In this document: piece after piece, positions 44,579 to 51,903 of the stretch
How the letters are laid out: every line of letters starts with the position of its first letter
Position numbering within the stretch: the first letter of the stretch is position 1
NCBI GenBank assembly: GCA_034668825.1
Contig: JAXDOR010000134.1
Coordinates: forward strand, 1-64,000
Reading direction: 5' to 3'
From: CANKHA01 sp034668825
GTDB taxonomy: Bacteria > Pseudomonadota > Alphaproteobacteria > Rhizobiales > Xanthobacteraceae
DNA: 64,000 nt
Position numbers and translations under genes: made by a program
The notes under the pieces: generated by a model
The model's input: the letters and a program-made list of their open reading frames with translations, nothing else
Databases searched by the model: none
Told to the model about the DNA's origin: nothing

Positions 44579-45199
44579 ATGGATCGGATGATCGACTTCT
44601 ACTTCGACTTCATCAGCCCGTTCAGCTATCTGGCGCATCAGCGCTTGCCGGATCTCGCAGCCCGTTACGGCTATGCGCTGGCCTATCACGCCGCCAGCCT
44701 TGCCGACCTCAAGCAGCTTGCCGGCAACACCGCGCCGCGCGTAACGCAAATCCCGCTCAAGCTGCGCTATTCCCGCATCGATCAGCAGCGCTGGGCGGAT
44801 CGCTACGGCGTGCCGATCAAGCCGCCGGAGGGATCGCACGATTCAAGCTGGCTCAATCGTGGATTTTTCTTCGCGGAGGATCGCGGCCGCCAGCGCGAGT
44901 ATGTGACGAATGCCTGGGCCAAGCTGCGGCGCGATGGGCGTGACATGGTGGACGAGAAGCTTTGGCGCGACATCGCCAATGAGTTGGGATGGGGGGCGGA
45001 TGAATTCGTCGGCTTTATTCGTTCCGACGCATCGCAACAGCGATACCAAGCCGCCACCAAGCAGGCGCACGAGCGCGGCGCCTTCGGCGTTCCGACTATG
45101 CTGATCGGTGAAGAAATGTGGTGGGGCAACGATCGGCTCGATTTTCTGGAGGAATTTCTCAAGACCAGCACGGCGAGCGAACGCCGCGCTGTTTCGTAG
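44579..45199 (+). CDS. 2-hydroxychromene-2-carboxylate isomerase (NahD-like)
   Basis: 206-residue DsbA-fold, glutathione-dependent isomerase. The N-terminal FYFDFISPFSYLA and the C-terminal FGVPTMLIGEEMWWGNDRLDFLEEFL are diagnostic of the HCCA isomerase family. It converts the hydroxychromene carboxylate produced by meta cleavage of a bicyclic diol into the trans-benzylidenepyruvate used by the aldolase at 40229. The ATG at 44579 is seven bases after the dioxygenase stop. This gene is the best evidence that the pathway handles a fused or bicyclic aromatic. Confidence 0.92.
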   Translation: MDRMIDFYFDFISPFSYLAHQRLPDLAARYGYALAYHAASLADLKQLAGNTAPRVTQIPLKLRYSRIDQQRWADRYGVPIKPPEGSHDSSWLNRGFFFAEDRGRQREYVTNAWAKLRRDGRDMVDEKLWRDIANELGWGADEFVGFIRSDASQQRYQAATKQAHERGAFGVPTMLIGEEMWWGNDRLDFLEEFLKTSTASERRAVS

Positions 45200-45213
45200 T
45201 TCAGGGGAAACTG

Positions 45214-46809
45214 ATGGCGTATTGGCCGACACTTCGTAGCTACGTTGAGGGCCTCGATAAAGCGGGCAAGCTCGTCCGCGTGACCACGCCGGTCAACAAA
45301 GATACCGAGCTTCATCCGCTAGTTCGGCTGCAATTTCGCGGATTGCCGGAGAGCCAGCGCAAGGCATTCTTCTTCGAAAACGTCGTCGACAGCCGTGGTC
45401 GCAACTATGACATTCCTGTGCTGATCGGCGCGCTCGCCGGGTCCTCGGATATCTACGCGCTCGGCATGGGCGTTCCGGTCGACCAGATATCGAATACCTG
45501 GCGCAAGGCGCTGGCGAACCCGCTCACCCCGGTGGAGGTGAAAGAGGCTGCCTGCCACGAAGTCATCATCGGGGGGGAGGAGCTGACGCGCGAAGGTGGC
45601 GGATTAAGCCGGTTGCCGATCCCGATCTCGACGCCCGGATTTGACAATGCGCCCTACACGACGGCGTCCCATTGGGTTTCGAAACACCCCGACACCGGCC
45701 TGCACAACCTTGGCAATTACCGCGGCATGGTGAAAGCGGAGAACCGCATCGGCACGCTGCCCGCCATGATCGGGGTTGGTATGCGCGAGCACATCGATCA
45801 ATGGCGTGCCAAGGGCATCGAGCGCATGCCCGCGGCGCTGGTCATCGGCGCGCCGCCGCATGTCGCTTACACGGCCGTGACGCGCATTCCCAACGACATG
45901 TGCGAATACGACGTCGCCGGCGCTTTGTCGGGCCGTCCGCTTGAGGTCGTGCGCTGCGTCACCCAGGATTTGATGGTGCCCGCCGAGGCGGAGATCGTCA
46001 TCGAGGGCACGATCCCGACCGACATCCTGGAGATGGAAGGCGCCTTCGGCGAGTTTCCCGGCTACATGGCGGCGCGCGATTACAGCTTCTTCATGGACGT
46101 CACCGCGATCACCATGAAGAAGAAGCCGATCTTCCTCGCCATTATCAGTCAGATGCCGCCGAGCGAGAGCTCAAAGATGCGCCACATCAGCCGCGGCGAG
46201 GGCGCCTACAAGTTCCTGCACAACGCGGGTTTCACCAATGTCAGCCAGGTCGAATACCTGGAATGCGCCGGCGCCAACGCCTTGGTTGTCGTGAAGATCA
46301 AGAAGCGCACGCCCGACGACGCCAAGAACGCGCTGCGCCTTTTGGCTGAGAAATTCATCGGGAAGATCGCCATCGCCGTCGACGAGGATATCAATGCGCT
46401 GGACGTGGAGAACGTCATGTGGGCGGTGGCCTATCGCTCGCAGCCGTTTCGCGACATGGAAGTCGTGGAAGCGCCGTTATTCGCCCTCGATCCTTCCGCC
46501 GCGGCGCCCGGGGAATCCCGCGGGCTGACCCATGGCAAGGCGCCGCGCTCAACCGCGATCATTATCGATGCGACAATGCCTTGGCCCTATCCGCCGCTGT
46601 CGCTGCCGAAAAAGGAATTCATGGACCGCGCGCTGGAGATGTGGCGCGATTTGCAGCTTCCGTCGCTTAATCTGAAGGAGCCGTGGTGGGGCTATTCGCT
46701 CGGCCATTGGACGGAAGAAGAAGAGAAAGAGGCCGAATTGGCGGTCCAGGGCCGTTATTTCGAAACCGGCGAAAAGCAGGCGCAGTCGCGCCGCCGCTTC
46801 TCGGAATAG
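45214..46809 (+). CDS. UbiD-family prenyl-FMN-dependent decarboxylase
   Basis: 531 residues. The UbiD catalytic residues are R170 (GNYRGM), E275 and E280 (EGAFGEFPGYM). The GYM in place of the usual GYY sets it apart from the two other UbiDs here. The start is ATG 45214 with AGGGGAAA upstream; a frame extending to 45118 lies within the isomerase gene. It follows the isomerase and precedes a bicupin and a TctC receptor in the same direction, so a pathway carboxylic acid is its probable substrate. No ubiX is in view. Confidence 0.92.
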   Translation: MAYWPTLRSYVEGLDKAGKLVRVTTPVNKDTELHPLVRLQFRGLPESQRKAFFFENVVDSRGRNYDIPVLIGALAGSSDIYALGMGVPVDQISNTWRKALANPLTPVEVKEAACHEVIIGGEELTREGGGLSRLPIPISTPGFDNAPYTTASHWVSKHPDTGLHNLGNYRGMVKAENRIGTLPAMIGVGMREHIDQWRAKGIERMPAALVIGAPPHVAYTAVTRIPNDMCEYDVAGALSGRPLEVVRCVTQDLMVPAEAEIVIEGTIPTDILEMEGAFGEFPGYMAARDYSFFMDVTAITMKKKPIFLAIISQMPPSESSKMRHISRGEGAYKFLHNAGFTNVSQVEYLECAGANALVVVKIKKRTPDDAKNALRLLAEKFIGKIAIAVDEDINALDVENVMWAVAYRSQPFRDMEVVEAPLFALDPSAAAPGESRGLTHGKAPRSTAIIIDATMPWPYPPLSLPKKEFMDRALEMWRDLQLPSLNLKEPWWGYSLGHWTEEEEKEAELAVQGRYFETGEKQAQSRRRFSE

Positions 46810-46849
46810 GGGGCGCAATGTCCGCACGAGGCAAGGCTAGGGATAAAGA

Positions 46850-47950
46850 ATGGTCGAAGTGAAGGTCCCGCCCGGCAAGTTCATGATCGATCCTTATTTG
46901 GACTGGAGCCAGAAAGAGGGCGTGCCGATCTACGAGGACTTTGGCCTCGACCTTCTCGCCGTCGAGACACGGCATTGGGCGCGCTTCGGCGTCGACGGCG
47001 CCATCGTTCATGTCAAAGGGCGTGGCGATGCGATGACCGTCTTCGTTCTGGACATCCCGCCGGGCGGCAAGACTCTGCCGCAGAAGCATATCTTCGAGGC
47101 GGCTTTTTACGTCCTGACAGGCCACGGCAGCGGGATCATCGACCGCTATGCCGGCGAGCGACAGCAGTTCGAATGGGTCACCAACAGCATTTTCGCCCCG
47201 CCGCTGAATACGCGATACCAGCTCTTCAACGGCTCCGGCACCGGAAAGGCGCGCATCGCGGTCTCCTGCAATCTGCCTGCCGTCCTTAATCTCTTTCACA
47301 ACGAAAATTTCGTTTTTAATAATTCGGGCGTCTTCCCCGAGCGAGAAGGTCCGATCCAGCATTATAGCGGAGACGGAGAGTTCATTCCGGTGCGCGCCGG
47401 CAAGCATATGTGGGAGACGAACTTCGTCCCGGATGCCGCCAGCTTCAAGCTGCACGAATGGTCAGAACGCGGAAAAGGCGCTTCGCATATCCAGCTGATC
47501 CTCGCCGACGGTGTGCTGCATTCGCACGTCTCCGAAATGCCGGTCGGCACTTACAAGAAGGCACACCGGCATTCGCCGGACGTGCACATCTACATCATCT
47601 CCGGGGAAGGTTATTCGCTGCTCTGGATGGAAGGCGACAAGGACTTCATCCGCGTCGATTGGCGGCATGGCTGGGTGTTCGCCCCACAGGACATGATGTT
47701 TCACCAGCACTTCAATGCCGGCACCGAGCCGGTGCGTTATCTCGCTTTCATGCAGGGTAGCGTCCGCTATCCGATGACCGAGCACACCCGCAGAATTTAC
47801 GCCAAGCTCGACGTCGACGTGAAGCGCGGCGGCAACCAGATCGAATATCGCGATCAGGACCCGCGCATCCATGCGATGTATGTGCAGGAAATGGCCAAGA
47901 AGGGACTCGCCGTTAAAATGGATCAGTTCACAGCAGTGATGAGTACGTAG
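46850..47950 (+). CDS. Two-domain cupin protein (bicupin), function unknown
   Basis: 366 residues, paralogue of the protein at 19844. The first barrel has QKHIFEAAFYVLTGHGSG. The second has KKAHRHSPDVHIYIISGEGYSLLW and MFHQHF with the histidines of a likely metal site. The shared opening DPYLDWSQKEGVPIYEDFGLDLL is family-specific. It is 40 bp after the UbiD and 27 bp before the TctC gene. A dioxygenase or regulator of an aromatic acid is possible; nothing in the sequence decides. Confidence 0.85.
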   Translation: MVEVKVPPGKFMIDPYLDWSQKEGVPIYEDFGLDLLAVETRHWARFGVDGAIVHVKGRGDAMTVFVLDIPPGGKTLPQKHIFEAAFYVLTGHGSGIIDRYAGERQQFEWVTNSIFAPPLNTRYQLFNGSGTGKARIAVSCNLPAVLNLFHNENFVFNNSGVFPEREGPIQHYSGDGEFIPVRAGKHMWETNFVPDAASFKLHEWSERGKGASHIQLILADGVLHSHVSEMPVGTYKKAHRHSPDVHIYIISGEGYSLLWMEGDKDFIRVDWRHGWVFAPQDMMFHQHFNAGTEPVRYLAFMQGSVRYPMTEHTRRIYAKLDVDVKRGGNQIEYRDQDPRIHAMYVQEMAKKGLAVKMDQFTAVMST

Positions 47951-47977
47951 GTATCAACGTCTTCCGGGAGGAGGCAC

Positions 47978-49048
47978 ATGTTCGAGTTCGCAAAGCGATT
48001 CAAGGCTGTTGGATTGGTCAGCGTTCTTGCAATCGGGCTTGGTTGTTCCGGCGCTGCGGCGGAGGATGTGGTTAATTTCAAAGGCAAGACGATCACATTG
48101 CTCGTCGGCTCCGAGGTTGGCGGCGGAACCGATGCTTCCGCGCGGCTGGTCGCGCCGTTCCTGACCAAATATCTTCCCGGACAACCCACCGTCGTCGTGC
48201 AGAATCTGCCGGGCGCAAGCGGAATCAAGGCGCTGAACCACTTTGTCCAGAGGGTCGCGCCTGACGGGCTGACCGCCATCAACGGCTCGATTTCCATGAT
48301 CGACCCAATTACCTACCGCGGCGCCAATGCTCAATACGATCCGAAGAACCTGCGCTTCGTCGGCGGGGTAGGCCGAGGCGGCGGCGCCATCTTCACCAGC
48401 AAGGACGCTGCTGAGAGACTTTTCGACAAGTCGAAAAAACCCGTGATCATCGGCTCGGCGCTGACGGTGCCGCGTTCCATCATGCAGCCGGCGCTGTGGT
48501 GCATCGAATATCTCGGCTGGAACGCCACCTGGATCGTTGGCTATCACGGCACCAACGAGGTGATGCTAGCGCTCGATCGAGGCGAGATCGACATGACCTC
48601 AACGGGCAATCTCTTTCAGATCAAGGATCGCCTCAACAGCGGGCAGCTCAAGCTCGTCACCCAATCCGGCTATCTTGCCAATGGCAAGATCGTTGCGCGG
48701 CAGGACTACGGAGACACGCCACTGTTTCCCGAGCAGATGAAGGGCAAGATCAAGGATCCGATTGCGCAAAAAGCCTATGATTATTGGGAAGCGCTGAACA
48801 ACGGCGACAAGTGGGTGGCGCTGCCGCCCGCCACACCAGAAAATATTGTGGCGGTCTACAGGGAAGCATTCGCGAAAACCTCGACCGACCCGGAATTTCG
48901 TGAGAAGGGCGAGAAAATCAGCGACGGCTTCGAACCGATGACGGCGCAGGACGTGGAGATGGTCGCGCGGACACTGGCGGACACGCCGCCGGCAGCCATC
49001 GACTATACCAAGGAGCTCATGCGCAAGCAGGGCATTGGTGTGCAGTAG
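47978..49048 (+). CDS. TctC/Bug-family binding protein
   Basis: 356-residue periplasmic receptor, ATG after GGGAGGAGG. The signal peptide ends near GAAAED. The mature start FKGKTITLLVGSEVGGGTDASARLVAPFL has the GGGTDA ligand loop. It closes the rightward cluster UbiD - bicupin - TctC. No permease is adjacent. It resembles the pair at 50779 and 53441 in the IxRSxMQ...LGWNxxWxxGYxGTNE region. Confidence 0.92.
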   Translation: MFEFAKRFKAVGLVSVLAIGLGCSGAAAEDVVNFKGKTITLLVGSEVGGGTDASARLVAPFLTKYLPGQPTVVVQNLPGASGIKALNHFVQRVAPDGLTAINGSISMIDPITYRGANAQYDPKNLRFVGGVGRGGGAIFTSKDAAERLFDKSKKPVIIGSALTVPRSIMQPALWCIEYLGWNATWIVGYHGTNEVMLALDRGEIDMTSTGNLFQIKDRLNSGQLKLVTQSGYLANGKIVARQDYGDTPLFPEQMKGKIKDPIAQKAYDYWEALNNGDKWVALPPATPENIVAVYREAFAKTSTDPEFREKGEKISDGFEPMTAQDVEMVARTLADTPPAAIDYTKELMRKQGIGVQ

Positions 49049-49135
49049 TACGGTAAAAAGCCAACGCTCCGCTGGCCCTATGGTTGACGACGCGGGCGCG
49101 CCGTTCTCCCTTTTTCCGTTTCCCTCGAAAGGGAA

Positions 49136-49262
49136 TGGAGCGCCGGGGAGGCGCCAAGGGCGCTGGCGCAGCGCCCTTTAGCGGGGATTGACGGACCCCG
49201 CCGCGCGTCTGGCGAGACGCGCGGGTCCTTGGCGAAGGACCCGGCGCCTCCCCGGCGCTCCA
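49136..49262. repeat. Cloverleaf-like palindromic element: four hairpins inside a 20-bp inverted repeat
   Basis: Outer arms TGGAGCGCCGGGGAGGCGCC (49136-49155) and its exact reverse complement (49243-49262). Between them four stems follow in tandem: AAGGGCGCT/AGCGCCCTT (49156-49178), GCGGGG/CCCCGC (49181-49201), CGCGCGTCT/AGACGCGCG (49202-49223) and GGTCCTT/AAGGACC (49224-49241). Three of the four loops begin GGCG. There is no T-run. All pairs are read directly from the sequence; the function is unknown. Confidence 0.85.
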
Positions 49263-49423
49263 CAACGGCGCTGCATGAGGCAGCACCGTCCCTCCGCCAC
49301 TTCAAGGCGCGTCATGACGAGCGCCTGTCAGGCTGCAAAGGTCTAGGATTAAAATCATAGACAGGAAAAGATGTCAAATGCTTTTTTCGTTATGCCCCGC
49401 GCTGGTCGCGGTATGCCCACCGT

Positions 49424-49501
49424 CGTCATTGCCGGGCTTGACCCGGCAATCTATCGTTCTTGCGAAAAAGATGGATGCGCAGATCAAGTCCGCGCATGAC
49501 G
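49424..49501. repeat. Dispersed-type intergenic palindromic repeat
   Basis: CGTCAT at 49424-49429 pairs with ATGACG at 49496-49501, enclosing TTGCCGGG-CTTGA-CCCGGCAA (49429-49449) and a degenerate ATGCGC...GCGCAT stem (49475-49497). This matches the general form of short repeats that I recall as frequent between genes in Bradyrhizobium and relatives. Only one copy is seen in this window. Confidence 0.6.
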
Positions 49502-49532
49502 AATGCATTGCTCGCCAAGCGGCGGCCGCCAC

Positions 49533-50663
49533 TCAGTCGCAGCCGCAGCTCTCGCTTTGCAGGTGGCCGCAAGCTTTCACGGCGGCAATAACTTCGGCTT
49601 GCTTCTTCTCCTGCTCGCGCTTGAACTCCGGATCTCTTTTCTCGCTGACCGCGCGCGGGTCGGGCTTGCCCGAATAGAGATTCTTGATGAAGCCGCTGTC
49701 GTCGATGCGGCGGATATGATGCAAGTCCCAAAGCTCCATGGGGTTGATTTTCGCGGCATCGGCATCGAAGCGCTTGGCTGCTTCATAGACATTCGCGATC
49801 GCATCCATCTTAGGATAAAGCTTCGGATCGATCACCGGTTCGATGTCGTGATACATGTAGGTCGCCTGGGCGTGATTAAGCTGACCTTCCCGCGTGTGGT
49901 ACTTCTGGATTATTTTGATGCTCTCTTCCGGATGCGTCTTGAAGAAATGAATTCCTTCAATCAAACCTTTGAGGAAGCGCTCGACGATGTCGGGGTGTTT
50001 CTCAACAAAGGGCAGGCTCGATGAAACCGTCGTGTACCAGATCATCGGCAGCGCTTCGATGTCGATGATCTTCATCCCGGCATCCGCTGCGAACAGGTGA
50101 CCCGGCGACATCACCAGTGCCGCGTCGACGTGACGGTCGCGCACCCATGCCCAAAGCGGATTGTGTTTCTTCTGCAACGCCGCCGCGGCATCCGCTCCTT
50201 CGAGCTGCTCGACGTCTTCCGAGACGACCTGCCCCTTGTAGTCACGGACGAATTCGAAGTCGCCGCGGTCCACGTCCAGGCCATGCTGTTTCAAAAACAG
50301 CCAGTCGTTGAGACCGGGATGGTTTCCGCGGGTACCAATTCGCTTGCCGCGTAGATCGGCGACGCTGTTTATGCCGGAATCGGGCCGCACCACTAGCTTG
50401 CATTGAACAGAGTTCAGGGTCTGGCCGATATACACCCACTGATCCCCGCGGGCGCGTTTGCCGTAGGTCGAGATGTGGTTGCCGCCGACAAACTCGACTT
50501 CGCCGCTTTCGATGGCGTGATGCGCGTCGGATTTGGAAATCTGCCAGTCGTAGTTGACGTCCAAGCCATGCTTGGACCAAGACCCAGATTGACCGACGAC
50601 GTGAAGGAAAGCCAAGTGTGTGGTGGCGCGATAGGGGAACGAAATCTTATCCATATTGCTCAT
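49533..50663 (-). CDS. Signal-less PBP-fold protein with WDLHH motif (NMT1/THI5-like)
   Basis: 376-residue protein related to SsuA/ThiY binding proteins but starting MSNMDKISFPYRATTHLAFL, with no signal peptide. Shared marks with 54519 and 56640 are the GNH box (residues 61-63), HPGLNDWLFL (115-124) and WDLHHIRRIDDSGFIKNLY (312-330). A charged tail with CGHLQSESCGCD at the end is unique to it. The ATG follows GGAAAG. It may be a cytoplasmic enzyme of the Pht5 kind or a sensor. It ends the leftward unit that begins with the TctC at 51828. Confidence 0.75.
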   Translation of the reverse strand: MSNMDKISFPYRATTHLAFLHVVGQSGSWSKHGLDVNYDWQISKSDAHHAIESGEVEFVGGNHISTYGKRARGDQWVYIGQTLNSVQCKLVVRPDSGINSVADLRGKRIGTRGNHPGLNDWLFLKQHGLDVDRGDFEFVRDYKGQVVSEDVEQLEGADAAAALQKKHNPLWAWVRDRHVDAALVMSPGHLFAADAGMKIIDIEALPMIWYTTVSSSLPFVEKHPDIVERFLKGLIEGIHFFKTHPEESIKIIQKYHTREGQLNHAQATYMYHDIEPVIDPKLYPKMDAIANVYEAAKRFDADAAKINPMELWDLHHIRRIDDSGFIKNLYSGKPDPRAVSEKRDPEFKREQEKKQAEVIAAVKACGHLQSESCGCD

Positions 50664-50778
50664 CGTTTTTCTTTCCGCGAATTTGTTGCGCCACCGCGCT
50701 GGCGATCAGGGGTTTGATTAAATGTCAGCTAGGTTTAGCCATCATAGTCGCGATTTACAACCGTTTCGGACCGTCCGA

Positions 50779-51828
50779 TTATTGTACGTCCAGGCCCTGC
50801 TTGCGCAGGATGACGGTCATGTATTCCGTCGCTTCCAAGGGCAAGCTTCCCAGCCGGTGGATGAGCGCCTCTACTTCCATCGCCGACAATGGCACGAAGT
50901 CATCGCTGATCTTTTTTCCGCGATCGATGAAGTCCGGATCGTGCATGATTTTGGCATAGGCGTCGCGATAGATGTCGGCAACGCCCTTTGGCGATTTCGG
51001 CGGCAATGCCAGCCATTTATCCGTAACCGCGATCGTGCTCCAGTATTCAAAAGCCTTGCTGGCCAGCGGGTCGTTAATCTTGCCCTCCAGCATGGTGGTG
51101 AAAAGCGGTGCATTGCCAAATTCCGGGCGCGCCGCGAGCGCGCCATTCTTCAGCGTGCCGCTTTGCGTCAGGATTTCGAACTTTCCGGTCTCGATCAGTC
51201 TCTGGATCAGAAACAGGTTGGCGGTCGAGGTCATGTCGATCTCGCCGCGTTCCAGGGCGAGCGTGAGCTCATTGGTACCGCGATAGCCGATGACCCATTT
51301 GGCATTCCAGCCGAGGAACTCGATTCCCCAGGCGGTCATCTGCATGCCGGAGCGCGGAATCCCGCTTAGCGATCCCATGATGACCGGAGCAGCTTGCTTG
51401 TCGTATAGGCGCTTTGCCGCCTCCTTGTTGATGAGAAGAACCTCGCCGCCGCGGCCGGCGCCGCCCACCACAACAAAGTCGACCGGATTGAATTGCGCCT
51501 GCGGTTTCCGGTAGTTCAAAGGGTCGGCCATGGTATTCGCGGCCACGACGATGGTGTTGCCGTCGGGAGCGACCTGCTGCACCACGAAGTTCATGGCTGT
51601 TAGCCCATCGGCGCCGGGGACGTTGCGCGGAACTATGCTGGGCGAACCCGGCAGATATTTCTCCAGGAAGATGCCGGCCAAGCGCCCATAGGCATCCGTG
51701 CCGCCGCCGGCTGCCGAGCTGATAATCAGGGTGACCGTTTTCCCGCTGAATGGCCCGGGCGTCTGAGCCTCGGCGACAGACCCGCCAAGCATAAAAGCCA
51801 ACAAACACGAGCCCATTCTTTTCATCAT
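50779..51828 (-). CDS. TctC/Bug-family binding protein
   Basis: 349-residue receptor, signal peptide ending near VAEAQT. The mature start is FSGKTVTLIISSAAGGGTDAYGRL. It is highly similar along its length to the receptor at 53441 (both end EATEYMTVILRKQGLDVQ), and the two point away from the UbiD gene between them in inverted arrangement. Two adjacent ATGs (51828, 51825) follow AGGAGG. It is divergent from UbiD with a 9-bp inverted repeat between. Confidence 0.93.
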   Translation of the reverse strand: MMKRMGSCLLAFMLGGSVAEAQTPGPFSGKTVTLIISSAAGGGTDAYGRLAGIFLEKYLPGSPSIVPRNVPGADGLTAMNFVVQQVAPDGNTIVVAANTMADPLNYRKPQAQFNPVDFVVVGGAGRGGEVLLINKEAAKRLYDKQAAPVIMGSLSGIPRSGMQMTAWGIEFLGWNAKWVIGYRGTNELTLALERGEIDMTSTANLFLIQRLIETGKFEILTQSGTLKNGALAARPEFGNAPLFTTMLEGKINDPLASKAFEYWSTIAVTDKWLALPPKSPKGVADIYRDAYAKIMHDPDFIDRGKKISDDFVPLSAMEVEALIHRLGSLPLEATEYMTVILRKQGLDVQ

Positions 51829-51842
51829 TTCCTCCTAGAACC

Positions 51843-51882
51843 CAGCGATTGTCGGCTATATTGCTTCCCCGGGCAATCGCTG
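51843..51882. promoter_or_regulatory. 9-bp perfect inverted repeat between divergent TctC and UbiD genes
   Basis: CAGCGATTG (51843-51851) and CAATCGCTG (51874-51882) are exact reverse complements, 22 bases apart, in the 75-bp gap between genes starting at 51828 and 51904. Centre-to-centre spacing is 31 bp, three helical turns, suiting a regulator bound on one face. Confidence 0.5.
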
Positions 51883-51903
51883 CGCATCACGGGGAACGAG
51901 CGA

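Larger units (their letters stand above)
49049..49532. other. Convergent intergenic region rich in palindromes, no gene
   Basis: 484 bp between the end of a rightward TctC gene and the end of a leftward gene. No frame looks coding. It holds a 6-bp hairpin TTCCCT-CGAA-AGGGAA (49120-49135), the 127-bp cloverleaf-like element (49136-49262), an imperfect palindrome around CGTCATGACG (49306-49325) and a dispersed-type repeat (49424-49501). Together these probably stop transcription from both sides. Confidence 0.7.
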
